Source of the DNA: Flavobacteriales bacterium UBA2669
GTDB lineage: Bacteria; Bacteroidota; Bacteroidia; Flavobacteriales_E; Vicingaceae
DNA length: 64,000 nucleotides
Reading direction: 5' to 3'
NCBI GenBank assembly: GCA_002359215.1
Contig: DEMN01000012.1
Span: 124,001 to 188,000, forward strand
Below the pieces are notes generated by a model. It had not been told where the DNA came from, made no database searches, and worked only from the letters and a program-made list of their open reading frames with translations. Shown one piece after another: positions 26,054 to 33,332 of the stretch. Both the position numbers and the translations under genes were made by a program. Each line of letters starts with the position of its first letter. Position 1 is the first letter of the stretch.

Positions 26054-26401
26054 ATGAAAAAAGTAATAATGGTAGCCATGTTTTTAATGAGTAGTATCTT
26101 AATAACTACTAAAGCAAATGCTACCACCATCAAGAATGACGATAACAGTTGTTTGTTAGAAGATAAATTAGAAAATAATTTAAAATTGCCGGAAAGTTTA
26201 AAAAAGCAATCTAACAGCGGAGTGGTAAAAGTAGAATTTAAGATAAATGTCGATCGCCAAATTGAAGTGCTAAATATATCTGGAAACAAAAAAGAAGTTA
26301 CAGCTTATGTAAAACAACAGTTGGAATTATTGGGAGAAGACATTTGTGTACTTGAAAAAGGTATTGTTTACCACATTAATATAAAAATTAAAATAGTTTA
26401 A
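26054..26401 (+). CDS. Small exported protein with TonB C-terminal-like domain
   Basis: A 115-residue protein with a signal peptide (1-23, ending TKANA). The mature part (SGVVKVEFKINVDRQIEVL, then a helix and a final strand YHINIKIKIV) resembles the C-terminal domain of TonB-type proteins, which bind outer-membrane or periplasmic partners; the resemblance is weak. It has its own promoter and is followed one base later by the PadR regulator gene, suggesting that regulator, membrane PspC protein and exported protein act together. Function unknown. Confidence 0.6.
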   Translation: MKKVIMVAMFLMSSILITTKANATTIKNDDNSCLLEDKLENNLKLPESLKKQSNSGVVKVEFKINVDRQIEVLNISGNKKEVTAYVKQQLELLGEDICVLEKGIVYHINIKIKIV

Positions 26402-26402
26402 T

Positions 26403-26738
26403 ATGAACATAGAAAATACACAGGCTCAGATGAGAAAGGGAGTGCTGGAATATTGCATTCTTTCTATTCTCAACAACGGAGAAGCCTATCCGTCAGAGAT
26501 AATTGAGCAATTAAAACAAGGAAAGTTAATAGTAGTAGAAGGAACACTTTACCCGCTTTTAACTCGATTAAAAAATGCCGATTTGCTTTCTTATCGTTGG
26601 GAGGAATCTACATCAGGCCCACCCAGAAAGTATTATCAACTTACTGATAAAGGTAAAAAATTCTTAGAAGAATTAGCAACAACTTGGGACGACCTTGTAG
26701 CTGCTGTAGAAATTACCAGAAAACCAACTAAAAAATAA
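26403..26738 (+). CDS. PadR family transcriptional regulator
   Basis: A 111-residue winged-helix repressor-type protein. Family motifs: RKGVLEYCILSILNNGEAYPSEII (helix 1-2, first part RKGVLEYCIL), VVEGTLYPLLTRLKNADLL (recognition helix) and SGPPRKYYQLTDKGKKFL (wing). This is the short PadR subfamily without a long dimerisation tail. It is directly upstream of a PspC-domain gene, a common pairing in Bacteroidota, and probably controls the same transcript. The effector is unknown. Confidence 0.9.
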   Translation: MNIENTQAQMRKGVLEYCILSILNNGEAYPSEIIEQLKQGKLIVVEGTLYPLLTRLKNADLLSYRWEESTSGPPRKYYQLTDKGKKFLEELATTWDDLVAAVEITRKPTKK

Positions 26739-26762
26739 AAACAAACTTTCAAAACGACAATC

Positions 26763-28391
26763 ATGAACCAAACATTAACAATAAACATAAGTGGAATAGT
26801 TTTTCATATAGAAGTGGATGCTTATGAAGCGCTTAAAGTCTATTTAAATACCATTAAAAGCTATTTCAATAATTCTGAAGAGCGTGAAGAAATCATGCTT
26901 GATATAGAAGCCAGAGTGGCAGAAATTTTTGCTGAAGCTCAAAATGATAAAAATCAGGTAATTGTAATGGCAGATGTAAATAAAGTAATTGCTATTATGG
27001 GAGAACCTGAGCAGTATTTAACAGATGAAGAGGAAGAAATTCCTGCTCAAAAAACGCACAGAAAAAGAGAGGATAAAAAACTTTTTAGAGACCCTGATGA
27101 TAGAGTTTTAGGAGGTGTAGCTTCCGGATTAGGTGCCTACATTGGCTTAGATACTGTTTGGGTCCGACTGTTTTTTGTTGCTGCATTTTTTATGGGTTTT
27201 GGTATTCTAACTTACATTATTTTATGGATAGTAATGCCTGAAGCTAAAACCACTGCTGAAAAATTAAAAATGCGTGGAGAACCTATCAATATTAAAAATA
27301 TTGGTAAAGCTTTTGAATCTGAAGCTCAAAAAGTGGGTGAGAAACTACAAAATGTTGATACCAACAAATTTTCATCAAAAGCAGGAACAGTATTAGAGAA
27401 TATTGTAATGGCAATTGCGAGTTTCTTTACAGCTGTTTTCAATATTTTCGGGAAAGTGTTAGGGATTGCTTTCTTGTTTGTAGGAACTTTTCTGTTGGTA
27501 GTTTTATTAGCATTACTTTTTGGTTCTACAGCAATATTTTCAATTTCTAATGATGGCGTTTATTCCATGGCATCGCAAGATTTTTTTAATTTGATTTTTG
27601 TAAATCAAGATCAATTTTATTTGGCATCTATAGCTGTATTTTTATTAATTGGTGTGCCTGTAATAGGGTTAATTTTTCTATCTATCAGAATGTTGTTTAA
27701 GGTTAGATCTCACTATGGTGTTGGGTTAACTTTTGTAGGATTGTTGGTAGTAGGAACCATTTTAGCCTTTATGGTAGGAACGAGATTAGCTGTAGAAATG
27801 TCTGCCGAAGAAGAGTTTGAAAAAACAGAAATTATTTCGCCTGATTTTAACACTTATGTAATTAAAACTAACATTACAGAAATGCCGGGACAAGGTGTTT
27901 TAGAAGATAAATTTACCAGTATTTCTATTGAAGGAGATATGATGTATCAGAGATTTGTTGAACTATCTGTTGAAAGAAGTAAAAACGACAGCATGATGAT
28001 AACCACTAATTTTTCTTCCCACGGAAAAAGCCCGAAAGATGCACTGAACAAAGCTAAAGCGATTAACTATGTTCATCAGCTTAACGATTCGATACTATTT
28101 TTTCCTGATTATTTAGCTACCAATAAAGAACATAAAATTAGAGGTCAGCAAGTAGAAATTACGGTATACTTACCACTTTATCAAAGTATTTATTTAGATA
28201 AATCTACCAAAGAGCTAATTTATGATGTGGACAACTTTACTAATACCTATGATAAGAAAATGGTTGGTAGAAAATGGGTGATGTTAGAGCAAGGATTAAC
28301 ATGTCTAGATTGTAATGATATTGAGGGTATTACTTCTAAAGAATTGGAAGAGCTAAAAGCTTTAAAAATGATGGAAACAGTAATAGAGTAA
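26763..28391 (+). CDS. PspC domain membrane protein
   Basis: A 542-residue protein. The N-terminal ~90 residues form a cytoplasmic helical region (YFNNSEEREEIMLDIEARVAE) resembling the HAAS-type domains paired with PadR regulators. A PspC domain follows (DDRVLGGVASGLGAYIGLD, about 113-131) with a membrane helix, then three more hydrophobic segments (about 230-345), and a C-terminal extracytoplasmic beta-rich domain of ~190 residues. PspC domains occur in envelope-stress systems. It is linked to the PadR gene (24-base gap); a stress-sensing role is inferred. Confidence 0.85.
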   Translation: MNQTLTINISGIVFHIEVDAYEALKVYLNTIKSYFNNSEEREEIMLDIEARVAEIFAEAQNDKNQVIVMADVNKVIAIMGEPEQYLTDEEEEIPAQKTHRKREDKKLFRDPDDRVLGGVASGLGAYIGLDTVWVRLFFVAAFFMGFGILTYIILWIVMPEAKTTAEKLKMRGEPINIKNIGKAFESEAQKVGEKLQNVDTNKFSSKAGTVLENIVMAIASFFTAVFNIFGKVLGIAFLFVGTFLLVVLLALLFGSTAIFSISNDGVYSMASQDFFNLIFVNQDQFYLASIAVFLLIGVPVIGLIFLSIRMLFKVRSHYGVGLTFVGLLVVGTILAFMVGTRLAVEMSAEEEFEKTEIISPDFNTYVIKTNITEMPGQGVLEDKFTSISIEGDMMYQRFVELSVERSKNDSMMITTNFSSHGKSPKDALNKAKAINYVHQLNDSILFFPDYLATNKEHKIRGQQVEITVYLPLYQSIYLDKSTKELIYDVDNFTNTYDKKMVGRKWVMLEQGLTCLDCNDIEGITSKELEELKALKMMETVIE

Positions 28392-28447
28392 TTGTTTAGT
28401 CATAAAAAAGAGCGGTGGTTTTTAATGTGAAAGTTTACACCGTCATT

Positions 28448-28487
28448 AAAACTGCATGGAAGATACCATCTGAAATGCAGTTTTTTT
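28448..28487. terminator. Bidirectional terminator between the PspC gene and porT
   Basis: AAAACTGCAT (28448-28457) and ATGCAGTTTT (28475-28484) form a 10-bp stem with a 17-base loop, followed by a T run on the plus strand. The matching A run lets it also serve the convergent porT transcript. Confidence 0.75.
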
Positions 28488-29220
28488 ATCCTTCAAAAGT
28501 AAAAGAAAGCAAAAACATTTTGGAACGTAATTGCCCAATAGGAGTAGAGAGTGCAGTACCATCATCTTCTAATAAGTTAAAAAATCCGTACGACATTTTT
28601 AGTTCTATTCCAAACTTAAAATATTGTAAATAAAAATCAGTTCCAAAGCCAATTTGCCCAACGATATCATCTCGTTTTAGTTTTACTATAATATCACTTA
28701 GTTTGGTAGAAAAATTATCTGCATCGGCATTAGAAGCTAAATCTAAAGTATAAGCAGCACCTCCAATAATGTAAGCACTAAAGTTATTTAGTCTTACAGA
28801 TTTGTATTTAATGTTTAAGGGAAAGTTAATTAAAGTAGATTCAATGTCTTTTTGATAAGTTTCTATCCCTTTCATGGTTTCAAAAGTGTAAATTAAACTT
28901 CTGGAGGAGAAAGCTAAGTTGGGTGTAAACCTCAAACCGAAATAATCGCCCATGTGTAATTCTGAGATAATTCCTAAGTTAAAACCCGGTGCGGTTTTCG
29001 GTTCCAAAATCATTAGAGAATCGTTGAAAGTTAAGTCTGTTTGGTCTCTTTTAACCACAAAATTGGCAATGTTATAGCCTAATAAAAAACCAAAGTGCAT
29101 AAAGCGTTTCTCAAACTTAGGTAAGTTTTTGGTATGCTCCCTCTTGTTGTATGTCTGTGCATCAGCATCAACAAAACAAAGGGTGAAAAGTAGAATTAAT
29201 ATGATTTTTATAGATTTCAC
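28486..29220 (-). CDS. porT: Type IX secretion outer-membrane protein PorT
   Basis: A 244-residue protein with a signal peptide (1-21, ending ADAQ) and an eight-strand-like barrel. HFGFLLGYNIANFVVK, PGFNLGIISELHMGDYFGLRF and LNFPLN-like segments (INFPLNIKYKS) are typical of PorT (SprT). PorT is required for secretion of proteins bearing T9SS sorting domains, of which three are encoded in this window. Its place after the menaquinone methyltransferase gene (47-base gap) matches my recollection of porT neighbourhoods in Bacteroidota and supports true PorT rather than a generic PorT-family barrel. Confidence 0.82.
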   Translation of the reverse strand: MKSIKIILILLFTLCFVDADAQTYNKREHTKNLPKFEKRFMHFGFLLGYNIANFVVKRDQTDLTFNDSLMILEPKTAPGFNLGIISELHMGDYFGLRFTPNLAFSSRSLIYTFETMKGIETYQKDIESTLINFPLNIKYKSVRLNNFSAYIIGGAAYTLDLASNADADNFSTKLSDIIVKLKRDDIVGQIGFGTDFYLQYFKFGIELKMSYGFFNLLEDDGTALSTPIGQLRSKMFLLSFTFEG

Positions 29221-29267
29221 TCGTTTCTTTTTTGTTACTGGGTAAACATAACGGAATCTAATTAAAA

Positions 29268-29990
29268 TTATTTGCTTGCTTTGTAAATTGTTGCTATTCC
29301 AAATAAAAGGGTGGTTGCTTTTGCATTTTTATACCCTATTTTTGTGAGTAGCTGTACAAAATCCTCACCATCAGGAAAAGCATACACCGACTCAGGTAAA
29401 TAGGTGTAAGCAGCAGTATCTTTAGAAACCATTTTTCCTATTCCTGGAAGGATTTTATTGAAGTAAAAATTATACAGTTGTTTAATCGGAAATTTTCTTG
29501 GTTTAGAAAATTCTAAAATTATTCCTGTACCATTTGGTTTTAATACACGTAACATTTCTGTCAAGCCTTTTTCTAAATTCTCAAAATTTCTTACACCAAA
29601 AGCAACGGTATAAGCATCAAAATAAGCAGTCTCAAATCGTAAGTTTTCAGAATCGCCAAGTTCTAAGCTGATGATATTGTCAACGCCTTTTTTCTTAATT
29701 TTTTCTTTACCCACATTTAACATTCCTTCAGAAATGTCTATCCCAATAATTTCGTCAGGATTTAATTTTAACGCTTCAATAGCAAAATCGGCAGTTCCTG
29801 TAGCAATATCCAATATTTTTTTAGGCTGATGAGGAGCCAACATTCTCACGGCTTTTTTTCTCCAAAGAATATCAATACCCAACGACAAAAAATGATTTAA
29901 AAAATCATATTTATGCGAGATATTGTTGAACATGGTAGCCACCTGCTCTTTTTTGGTTTCTTGTTTTTCTTTGTAAGGAATAACGGTCAT
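29268..29990 (-). CDS. ubiE: Demethylmenaquinone methyltransferase
   Basis: A 240-residue class I methyltransferase of the UbiE/MenG family. MFNNISHKYDFLNHFLSLGID (start YDFLNHFLS) and ILDIATGTADFAIEAL are the two family signatures, with DAYTVAFGVRNFENLEKGL and MLRVLKPNGTGIILEFSKP further on. It catalyses the last step of menaquinone synthesis, the quinone expected in Bacteroidota. Its start overlaps the end of the kinase gene by 4 bases (ATGA), so translation is coupled. Confidence 0.95.
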   Translation of the reverse strand: MTVIPYKEKQETKKEQVATMFNNISHKYDFLNHFLSLGIDILWRKKAVRMLAPHQPKKILDIATGTADFAIEALKLNPDEIIGIDISEGMLNVGKEKIKKKGVDNIISLELGDSENLRFETAYFDAYTVAFGVRNFENLEKGLTEMLRVLKPNGTGIILEFSKPRKFPIKQLYNFYFNKILPGIGKMVSKDTAAYTYLPESVYAFPDGEDFVQLLTKIGYKNAKATTLLFGIATIYKASK

Positions 29991-31000
29991 TCAGCTAAGT
30001 GGTTTAAAGTTTCTTTTAATAAAATGTTTTTGTCTATTGGTACAACACCTACTTTTTCGCAAACTAATCCTCCGGCAAGATTGGCAATTTGAGCAATAAC
30101 GTCATTAGGTTGTTTTAAGGCTAAACACAATGAAGCTACACTAATTACGGTATCTCCGGCACCCGAAACATCTGCTATATTTCTAATATGAGCAGGAATA
30201 TGTTGGTGAGAAGAAGTATTGAAAATTAACATACCATGTTCAGACAGTGTAATTAAAGTAGCAGCAGGATGAAGTTCTTCGTGTAATAATTTTAATGCGT
30301 TGATGATGCTGTTGATGTCTGAAGTTTTAATGTCTAAATTTAATCCTTCTCTTAGTTCTTTAAGGTTAGGTTTAAACAAGGTAACATTTTTATAGGCTAA
30401 AAAGTTTTTCTTTTTCGGATCTACTGTGGTCGGGATGTTTTTGTCATTGCATAGCTCTACTACTTTTTCTATGAGCGTAGGTGTGATGACACCTTTGTCA
30501 TAATCTTCAAAAATAACTACATCTACTTTTTCGGTGGTAATGATGTTTTTTATAACATCAAAAAGTGCATTGCTTTCTTGATTATTGAGTGGTGTTTCTG
30601 TTTCAGAATCCACTCGTAACAATTGGTGGTTATTGCCAATTACTCTAGTTTTAACGGTGGTTACTCTATTATCGAGTTTAAGTAGTCCTTTAGCAGTAAG
30701 TTGCGAAGAGGTAAGCAGATGTTCAAAAGCAGCACCATCCTCATCGTTGCCTATGGCGGAACACAAAATAGGGTTGCCACCCAATGCTTGTACATTAAGG
30801 GCTACATTGGCAGCGCCTCCTAAACGATTTTCTCTCTTTTCCACTGCCACAATAGGTACAGGGGCTTCAGGAGAAATACGGTCAACTTTGCCAAAATAAT
30901 AGGCATCTATCATAACATCACCAATGATTAATACATTGAGTTGATTAAAATCATCAAATAACTGATGTATATCTTTTTGATTTATTGATGGTTGCTTCAT
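29987..31000 (-). CDS. rfaE1: PfkB-family kinase, likely D-glycero-beta-D-manno-heptose-7-phosphate kinase
   Basis: A 337-residue sugar kinase. VLIIGDVMIDAYYFG, SPEAPVPIV and RLGGAANVALN match the N-terminal domain of HldE/RfaE; the ATP-site motif is DVSGAGDTV near 270, and TVDPKKKNF and FKPNLKEL are also characteristic. In the family it phosphorylates heptose 7-phosphate at C1 for LPS core heptose. No adenylyltransferase domain is attached, so a separate one would be needed. It heads the operon with ubiE and porT. Confidence 0.82.
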   Translation of the reverse strand: MKQPSINQKDIHQLFDDFNQLNVLIIGDVMIDAYYFGKVDRISPEAPVPIVAVEKRENRLGGAANVALNVQALGGNPILCSAIGNDEDGAAFEHLLTSSQLTAKGLLKLDNRVTTVKTRVIGNNHQLLRVDSETETPLNNQESNALFDVIKNIITTEKVDVVIFEDYDKGVITPTLIEKVVELCNDKNIPTTVDPKKKNFLAYKNVTLFKPNLKELREGLNLDIKTSDINSIINALKLLHEELHPAATLITLSEHGMLIFNTSSHQHIPAHIRNIADVSGAGDTVISVASLCLALKQPNDVIAQIANLAGGLVCEKVGVVPIDKNILLKETLNHLAE

Positions 31001-31116
31001 GAAACTTCTTGGTAGCGTTTAGCTGCAAAGAAACGCAAAAAGTTAGGGATTTTGTATTTGTAGGACAGGAAAATGAAGAAATCTGAAAAATAGTTTAAGC
31101 TTTCTTTATCCTAAAT

Positions 31117-31204
31117 GTCATTTCGAACAAAATTTTACAAGTTGAGGAATGAAACTTAGTAAAATGCAGCTAGAGAAACGTAAGTTCAGCGAAGCTAAAT
31201 CTTC
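31117..31204 (-). repeat. Terminal repeat (3' side) of the GIY-YIG unit, with hairpin
   Basis: An 88-base block from GTCATTTCGAAC to AAATCTTC, 4 bases from the nuclease stop codon. ATTTTAC (31132-31138) and GTAAAAT (31159-31165) form a stem. The block aligns to 31691-31755, where the same stem is ATTTTTC/GAAAAAT, a compensatory change. Confidence 0.75.
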
Positions 31205-31208
31205 TTGG

Positions 31209-31511
31209 TTAAGATTTGAAAATTTCATCATTTAAAAAATGCCAATTAGGATTTGAGGTCTTTATTAATTGTTCCTTCTTTTTTCTACTCCACTTTTTTA
31301 TTTGTTTTTCTCTTTCGATAGCATGTTCTATTTGTTGAAAATGTTCGTAGTAAATTAGATTATAACAATAATATTTACTTGTAAAAGCATTAGAGATGCC
31401 TTTGTTTTCTTGATGTTCAAATAATCTTCTTTTTAAATCATTAGTAACGCCAATATACAGAACAGATTTATCAGGGTTTGTTGTGATATATACAAAATAA
31501 TTATGCTGCAT
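31209..31511 (-). CDS. Stand-alone GIY-YIG nuclease (UvrC N-terminal-like)
   Basis: A 100-residue single GIY-YIG domain. The YFVYI and VLYIGVTNDLKRR segments carry the two halves of the signature with the catalytic Arg, and EHAIEREKQIKKW carries the metal-binding Glu. The start is set at ATG 31511 (MQHNYFVYITTN). The frame stays open upstream to 31613, but that extension reads CHFERSATKSRNL, a translation of the flanking repeat, which I recall as a common artefact in Bacteroidota annotations. A -7 box TATTTTTG (31517-31524) is just upstream. GIY-YIG enzymes nick or cut DNA; targets of this subfamily are unknown. Confidence 0.85.
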   Translation of the reverse strand: MQHNYFVYITTNPDKSVLYIGVTNDLKRRLFEHQENKGISNAFTSKYYCYNLIYYEHFQQIEHAIEREKQIKKWSRKKKEQLIKTSNPNWHFLNDEIFKS

Positions 31512-31516
31512 TGTTT

Positions 31517-31524
31517 CAAAAATA
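31517..31524 (-). promoter_or_regulatory. Promoter -7 box (TATTTTTG) of the GIY-YIG gene
   Basis: On the minus strand TATTTTTG fits TAnnTTTG and ends 5 bases before the ATG at 31511, between the gene and its 5' repeat. It implies a leaderless or near-leaderless transcript and supports the shorter start. Confidence 0.5.
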
Positions 31525-31525
31525 A

Positions 31526-31564
31526 GAAGATTTCTCGACTTCGTTGCACTTCGCTCGAAATGAC
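31526..31564 (+). repeat. Terminal repeat (5' side) of the GIY-YIG unit
   Basis: A 39-base block. On the minus strand it begins GTCATTTCGAGCGAAGTGC and ends GAGAAATCTTC. Its outer end matches the other terminal repeat in inverted orientation (11 of the first 12 bases). Confidence 0.75.
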
Positions 31565-31690
31565 AAGAGGGAGTGTATTGCCAATAGAATGGTAAGCTGC
31601 TATTAACTTTCAATTGGTTCTAAGCAGATGCTTGAAATAGCGTTTAATAAATTTGGAGGAGAATTGGGGTAACGAACTTCTTACTAGAAT

Positions 31691-31796
31691 GTCATCTTGA
31701 GCAAAATTTTTCATCTGCCGGAGACGGATAGAAAAATGCAGCCGAAAGATCTTTTGATTTAGATAGCAGAAATATTTTCATTATTTAAAACCAATT
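31691..31796 (-). pseudogene. Decayed tail of a second GIY-YIG unit (gene 3' remnant plus repeat)
   Basis: On the minus strand from 31796, AATTGG, TTTTAAAT and ATGAAA then TCTAAATCAAAAGAT align with the last ~50 bases of the intact nuclease gene (AATTGG, TTTTAAAT, ATGAAA, TCTTAACCAAGAAGAT), with small gaps. The following block (31755-31691: GCTGCATTTTTC, loop, GAAAAATTTTGCTC, ATGACATTCTAG) aligns with the 3' repeat of the intact unit in the same order and orientation. No reading frame survives. It is best explained as a truncated copy standing in tandem with the intact one. Confidence 0.6.
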
Positions 31797-31840
31797 TTTG
31801 TAAACGAACGCATTACAAATGTGCTCGAGAAGGAAGGTTT

Positions 31841-32305
31841 TTAGGTTGTGCTATATTTTTTTGAAATATCTTTTAGGTGTTTGTGAATGTGATTTGATAC
31901 AACTTCTAAATGCTCTAATTTTGAATAATCTCGTGAACCCTTTTTGTAGGGTATCAGATTTATCTTATCAAGAAAAACATATTCTTCGATTGTGTTCTGT
32001 GCTTCTTTCAATCGTTTAATCAGGTTTTCTACTGACTCGTTTTTTGTTGTTTCAACACTTTGCTTGTTAACTTCTGACAGTTTTCCTTTTAAGGGACTTG
32101 GTTTAATATTCTTGCCTAAATCCGAAATATTCCTTGCAAAACTCTCGTGCCAAAAAGTAATATGCCCTAAAACGTCTTTAGCATTCCAGTATTCATATAT
32201 CATTTTATCATAATCAAGCCCTTGTTCGAAGAAAATAATAAACTTTTTCAATTCATTTCTTAGAATTTCAACTTTAGTCTTTATGTACTCCTCTTTAGCT
32301 GTCAT
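31841..32305 (-). CDS. ClbS/DfsB-like DinB-superfamily four-helix protein
   Basis: A 154-residue helical protein. NAKDVLGHITFWHESFARN (about 42-60) and VVSNHIHKHLKDISKKY (about 136-152) carry the spaced histidines of the DinB/ClbS fold. ClbS proteins protect cells against colibactin-type cyclopropane genotoxins; many relatives have no known role. It lies in the accessory region, immediately downstream (minus-strand sense) of an attC-like spacer whose final GTTAGGT is 16 bases before this ATG, and upstream of the decayed GIY-YIG tail. Probably horizontally acquired. Confidence 0.75.
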   Translation of the reverse strand: MTAKEEYIKTKVEILRNELKKFIIFFEQGLDYDKMIYEYWNAKDVLGHITFWHESFARNISDLGKNIKPSPLKGKLSEVNKQSVETTKNESVENLIKRLKEAQNTIEEYVFLDKINLIPYKKGSRDYSKLEHLEVVSNHIHKHLKDISKKYSTT

Positions 32306-32320
32306 TTTTTTCTTAATGAG

Positions 32321-32519
32321 ACCTAACGGTTTAGGCTATGAAATGTGTGGGATTAGAAAAGTACTAGATTTTCGACTTAGCACAAAACAAAGCTTTTTTT
32401 GAGTTATAAATTTACTCATTTTTTATAAACGAAATAAAAAAAGGTTTGTGACTTAATAGATAAGTCACAAACCTTTGAAGTAGGACAGAAGCCCACATTT
32501 TTTATAGCCGTTGTTGTAC
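32321..32519 (-). other. attC-like structured spacer between two accessory genes
   Basis: Minus-strand sense: right after the stop of the 32520-33332 gene comes GTACAACAACGGCTATAAAA, then CCCACA-type arms in inverted order (32509-32492 against 32351-32334: GGCTAT, AAA and TGTGGG pair with CCCACA, TTT and ATAGCC). It ends CCGTTAGGT just before the next gene's ATG. GTTAGGT fits the integron core site GTTRRRY; the opposite end GTACAAC fits RYYYAAC with one mismatch. A terminator hairpin lies in the middle. At ~199 bases it is longer than typical attC sites, so this is a candidate only. Confidence 0.4.
32440..32476 (-). terminator. Strong terminator of the 32520-33332 gene
   Basis: AAAGGTTTGTGACTTA (32440-32455) and its exact inverse (32461-32476) form a perfect 16-bp stem with a 5-base loop. 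On the minus strand it is followed by a run of T bases, so it ends transcription of the gene upstream in that sense. Confidence 0.85.
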
Positions 32520-33332
32520 TTAGTTTTTTACATTCTCAGGTTTAAATCCGAAAATTTTAGATAAACTCTTTAATTTTTCTTCAGGGATTAATTCACTGCT
32601 TACATTTTCAATAGAAAACCATTGTTTAATAGTTTCTGAAGTTTCACCTATTTCAGCTCCAATAATTCCGTAGATATTCTTTTTGGGAACTTCATTTCCT
32701 ACTAGAAGTTTAATTATTAAGTTGAAATGATATTTGTATTTTTTGAATTTTTTATGAAGCCTTTGATAATCTTCAAGTTGATACTCCCAAGATGTGTTTA
32801 AACTTTCTAATAGTTTATTTGAACTCACTAAATTTTTCAAGCCAACTGAGCTGAAATTAAAAGAACAATTAAGGCTAGAGTTATTTTTTTTTATTTTATA
32901 ACCTTCTAGATACATAGCATAAATCAACTCACCATTAGCTACATATTTCCCAATATGTCTCTCTAAATCATGTTTTAATCCATAAGAAGTTCTTATTGAG
33001 TTAAAAGATTTCGTTTTTGTAAAGTACTTTTTTATCTCAGTTCTTATTTTCTTGATTTTTTTTGTTTCAGAAAAAATTTTTGGATCAAATTTTTCACTTT
33101 TATATGAAAATCCGTTAAGGTATAGACCATCTAATTCGACTAAAGGAATTACTGATAAGTCCGTGAATGCGTTATGATTTTTATTTTCGTTGTAGAAATG
33201 TTTCCAGTTATTATAATTCCTTTCTTTTGAAATTACATCTAACGCTTCATGGTGAGGAATGTTTTTTTCTTTTGCTAATTTTTTTGCAAGTCTCTTTACA
33301 TAATCAATATTATGTTTGTCAATTTGTTTCAT
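32520..33332 (-). CDS. Hypothetical accessory protein with N-terminal glyoxalase-associated-like helix motif
   Basis: A 270-residue, Lys/Asn-rich protein I do not recognise. Residues about 10-47 (VKRLAKKLAKEKNIPHHEAL, then ERNYNNWKHF) resemble the short helical motif found at the start of several plasmid- or island-encoded proteins (K-L-A-K ... S-H-x-A-L ... Y-x-N-W). The middle has no visible motif. Residues about 225-270 (IIGAEIGETSETIKQWFS, LKSLSKIFGFKPENV) have a Cro-like helix-turn-helix rhythm, so DNA binding is possible. No signal peptide or membrane segment. It lies in the accessory region with a strong terminator and an attC-like sequence right after its stop. Confidence 0.7.
   Translation of the reverse strand: MKQIDKHNIDYVKRLAKKLAKEKNIPHHEALDVISKERNYNNWKHFYNENKNHNAFTDLSVIPLVELDGLYLNGFSYKSEKFDPKIFSETKKIKKIRTEIKKYFTKTKSFNSIRTSYGLKHDLERHIGKYVANGELIYAMYLEGYKIKKNNSSLNCSFNFSSVGLKNLVSSNKLLESLNTSWEYQLEDYQRLHKKFKKYKYHFNLIIKLLVGNEVPKKNIYGIIGAEIGETSETIKQWFSIENVSSELIPEEKLKSLSKIFGFKPENVKN

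Larger units (their letters stand above)
31117..31564. mobile_element. Candidate GIY-YIG element: nuclease gene enclosed by inverted repeats
   Basis: The 448-base unit starts GTCATTTCGA (31117-31126) and ends TCGAAATGAC (31555-31564), a perfect 10-bp terminal inverted repeat. Each terminal block also ends inward with AAATCTTC (31197-31204) or its inverse GAAGATTT (31526-31533). The only gene inside is the 100-residue GIY-YIG nuclease. No target-site duplication was recognised. Other copies of the repeat lie at 25710, 31691 and 43264, and the 31691 copy keeps the decayed end of a second nuclease gene. Mobility is inferred, not shown. Confidence 0.55.

Noticed and set aside
28415..28633. Short plus-strand frame downstream of the PspC gene.
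   Set aside because: It runs through the terminator hairpin and antisense to porT, with no protein-like pattern.
31512..31613. N-terminal extension of the GIY-YIG frame (reads CHFERSATKSRNL).
   Set aside because: It is the translation of the flanking repeat and overlaps a promoter box; the domain begins at the ATG at 31511.
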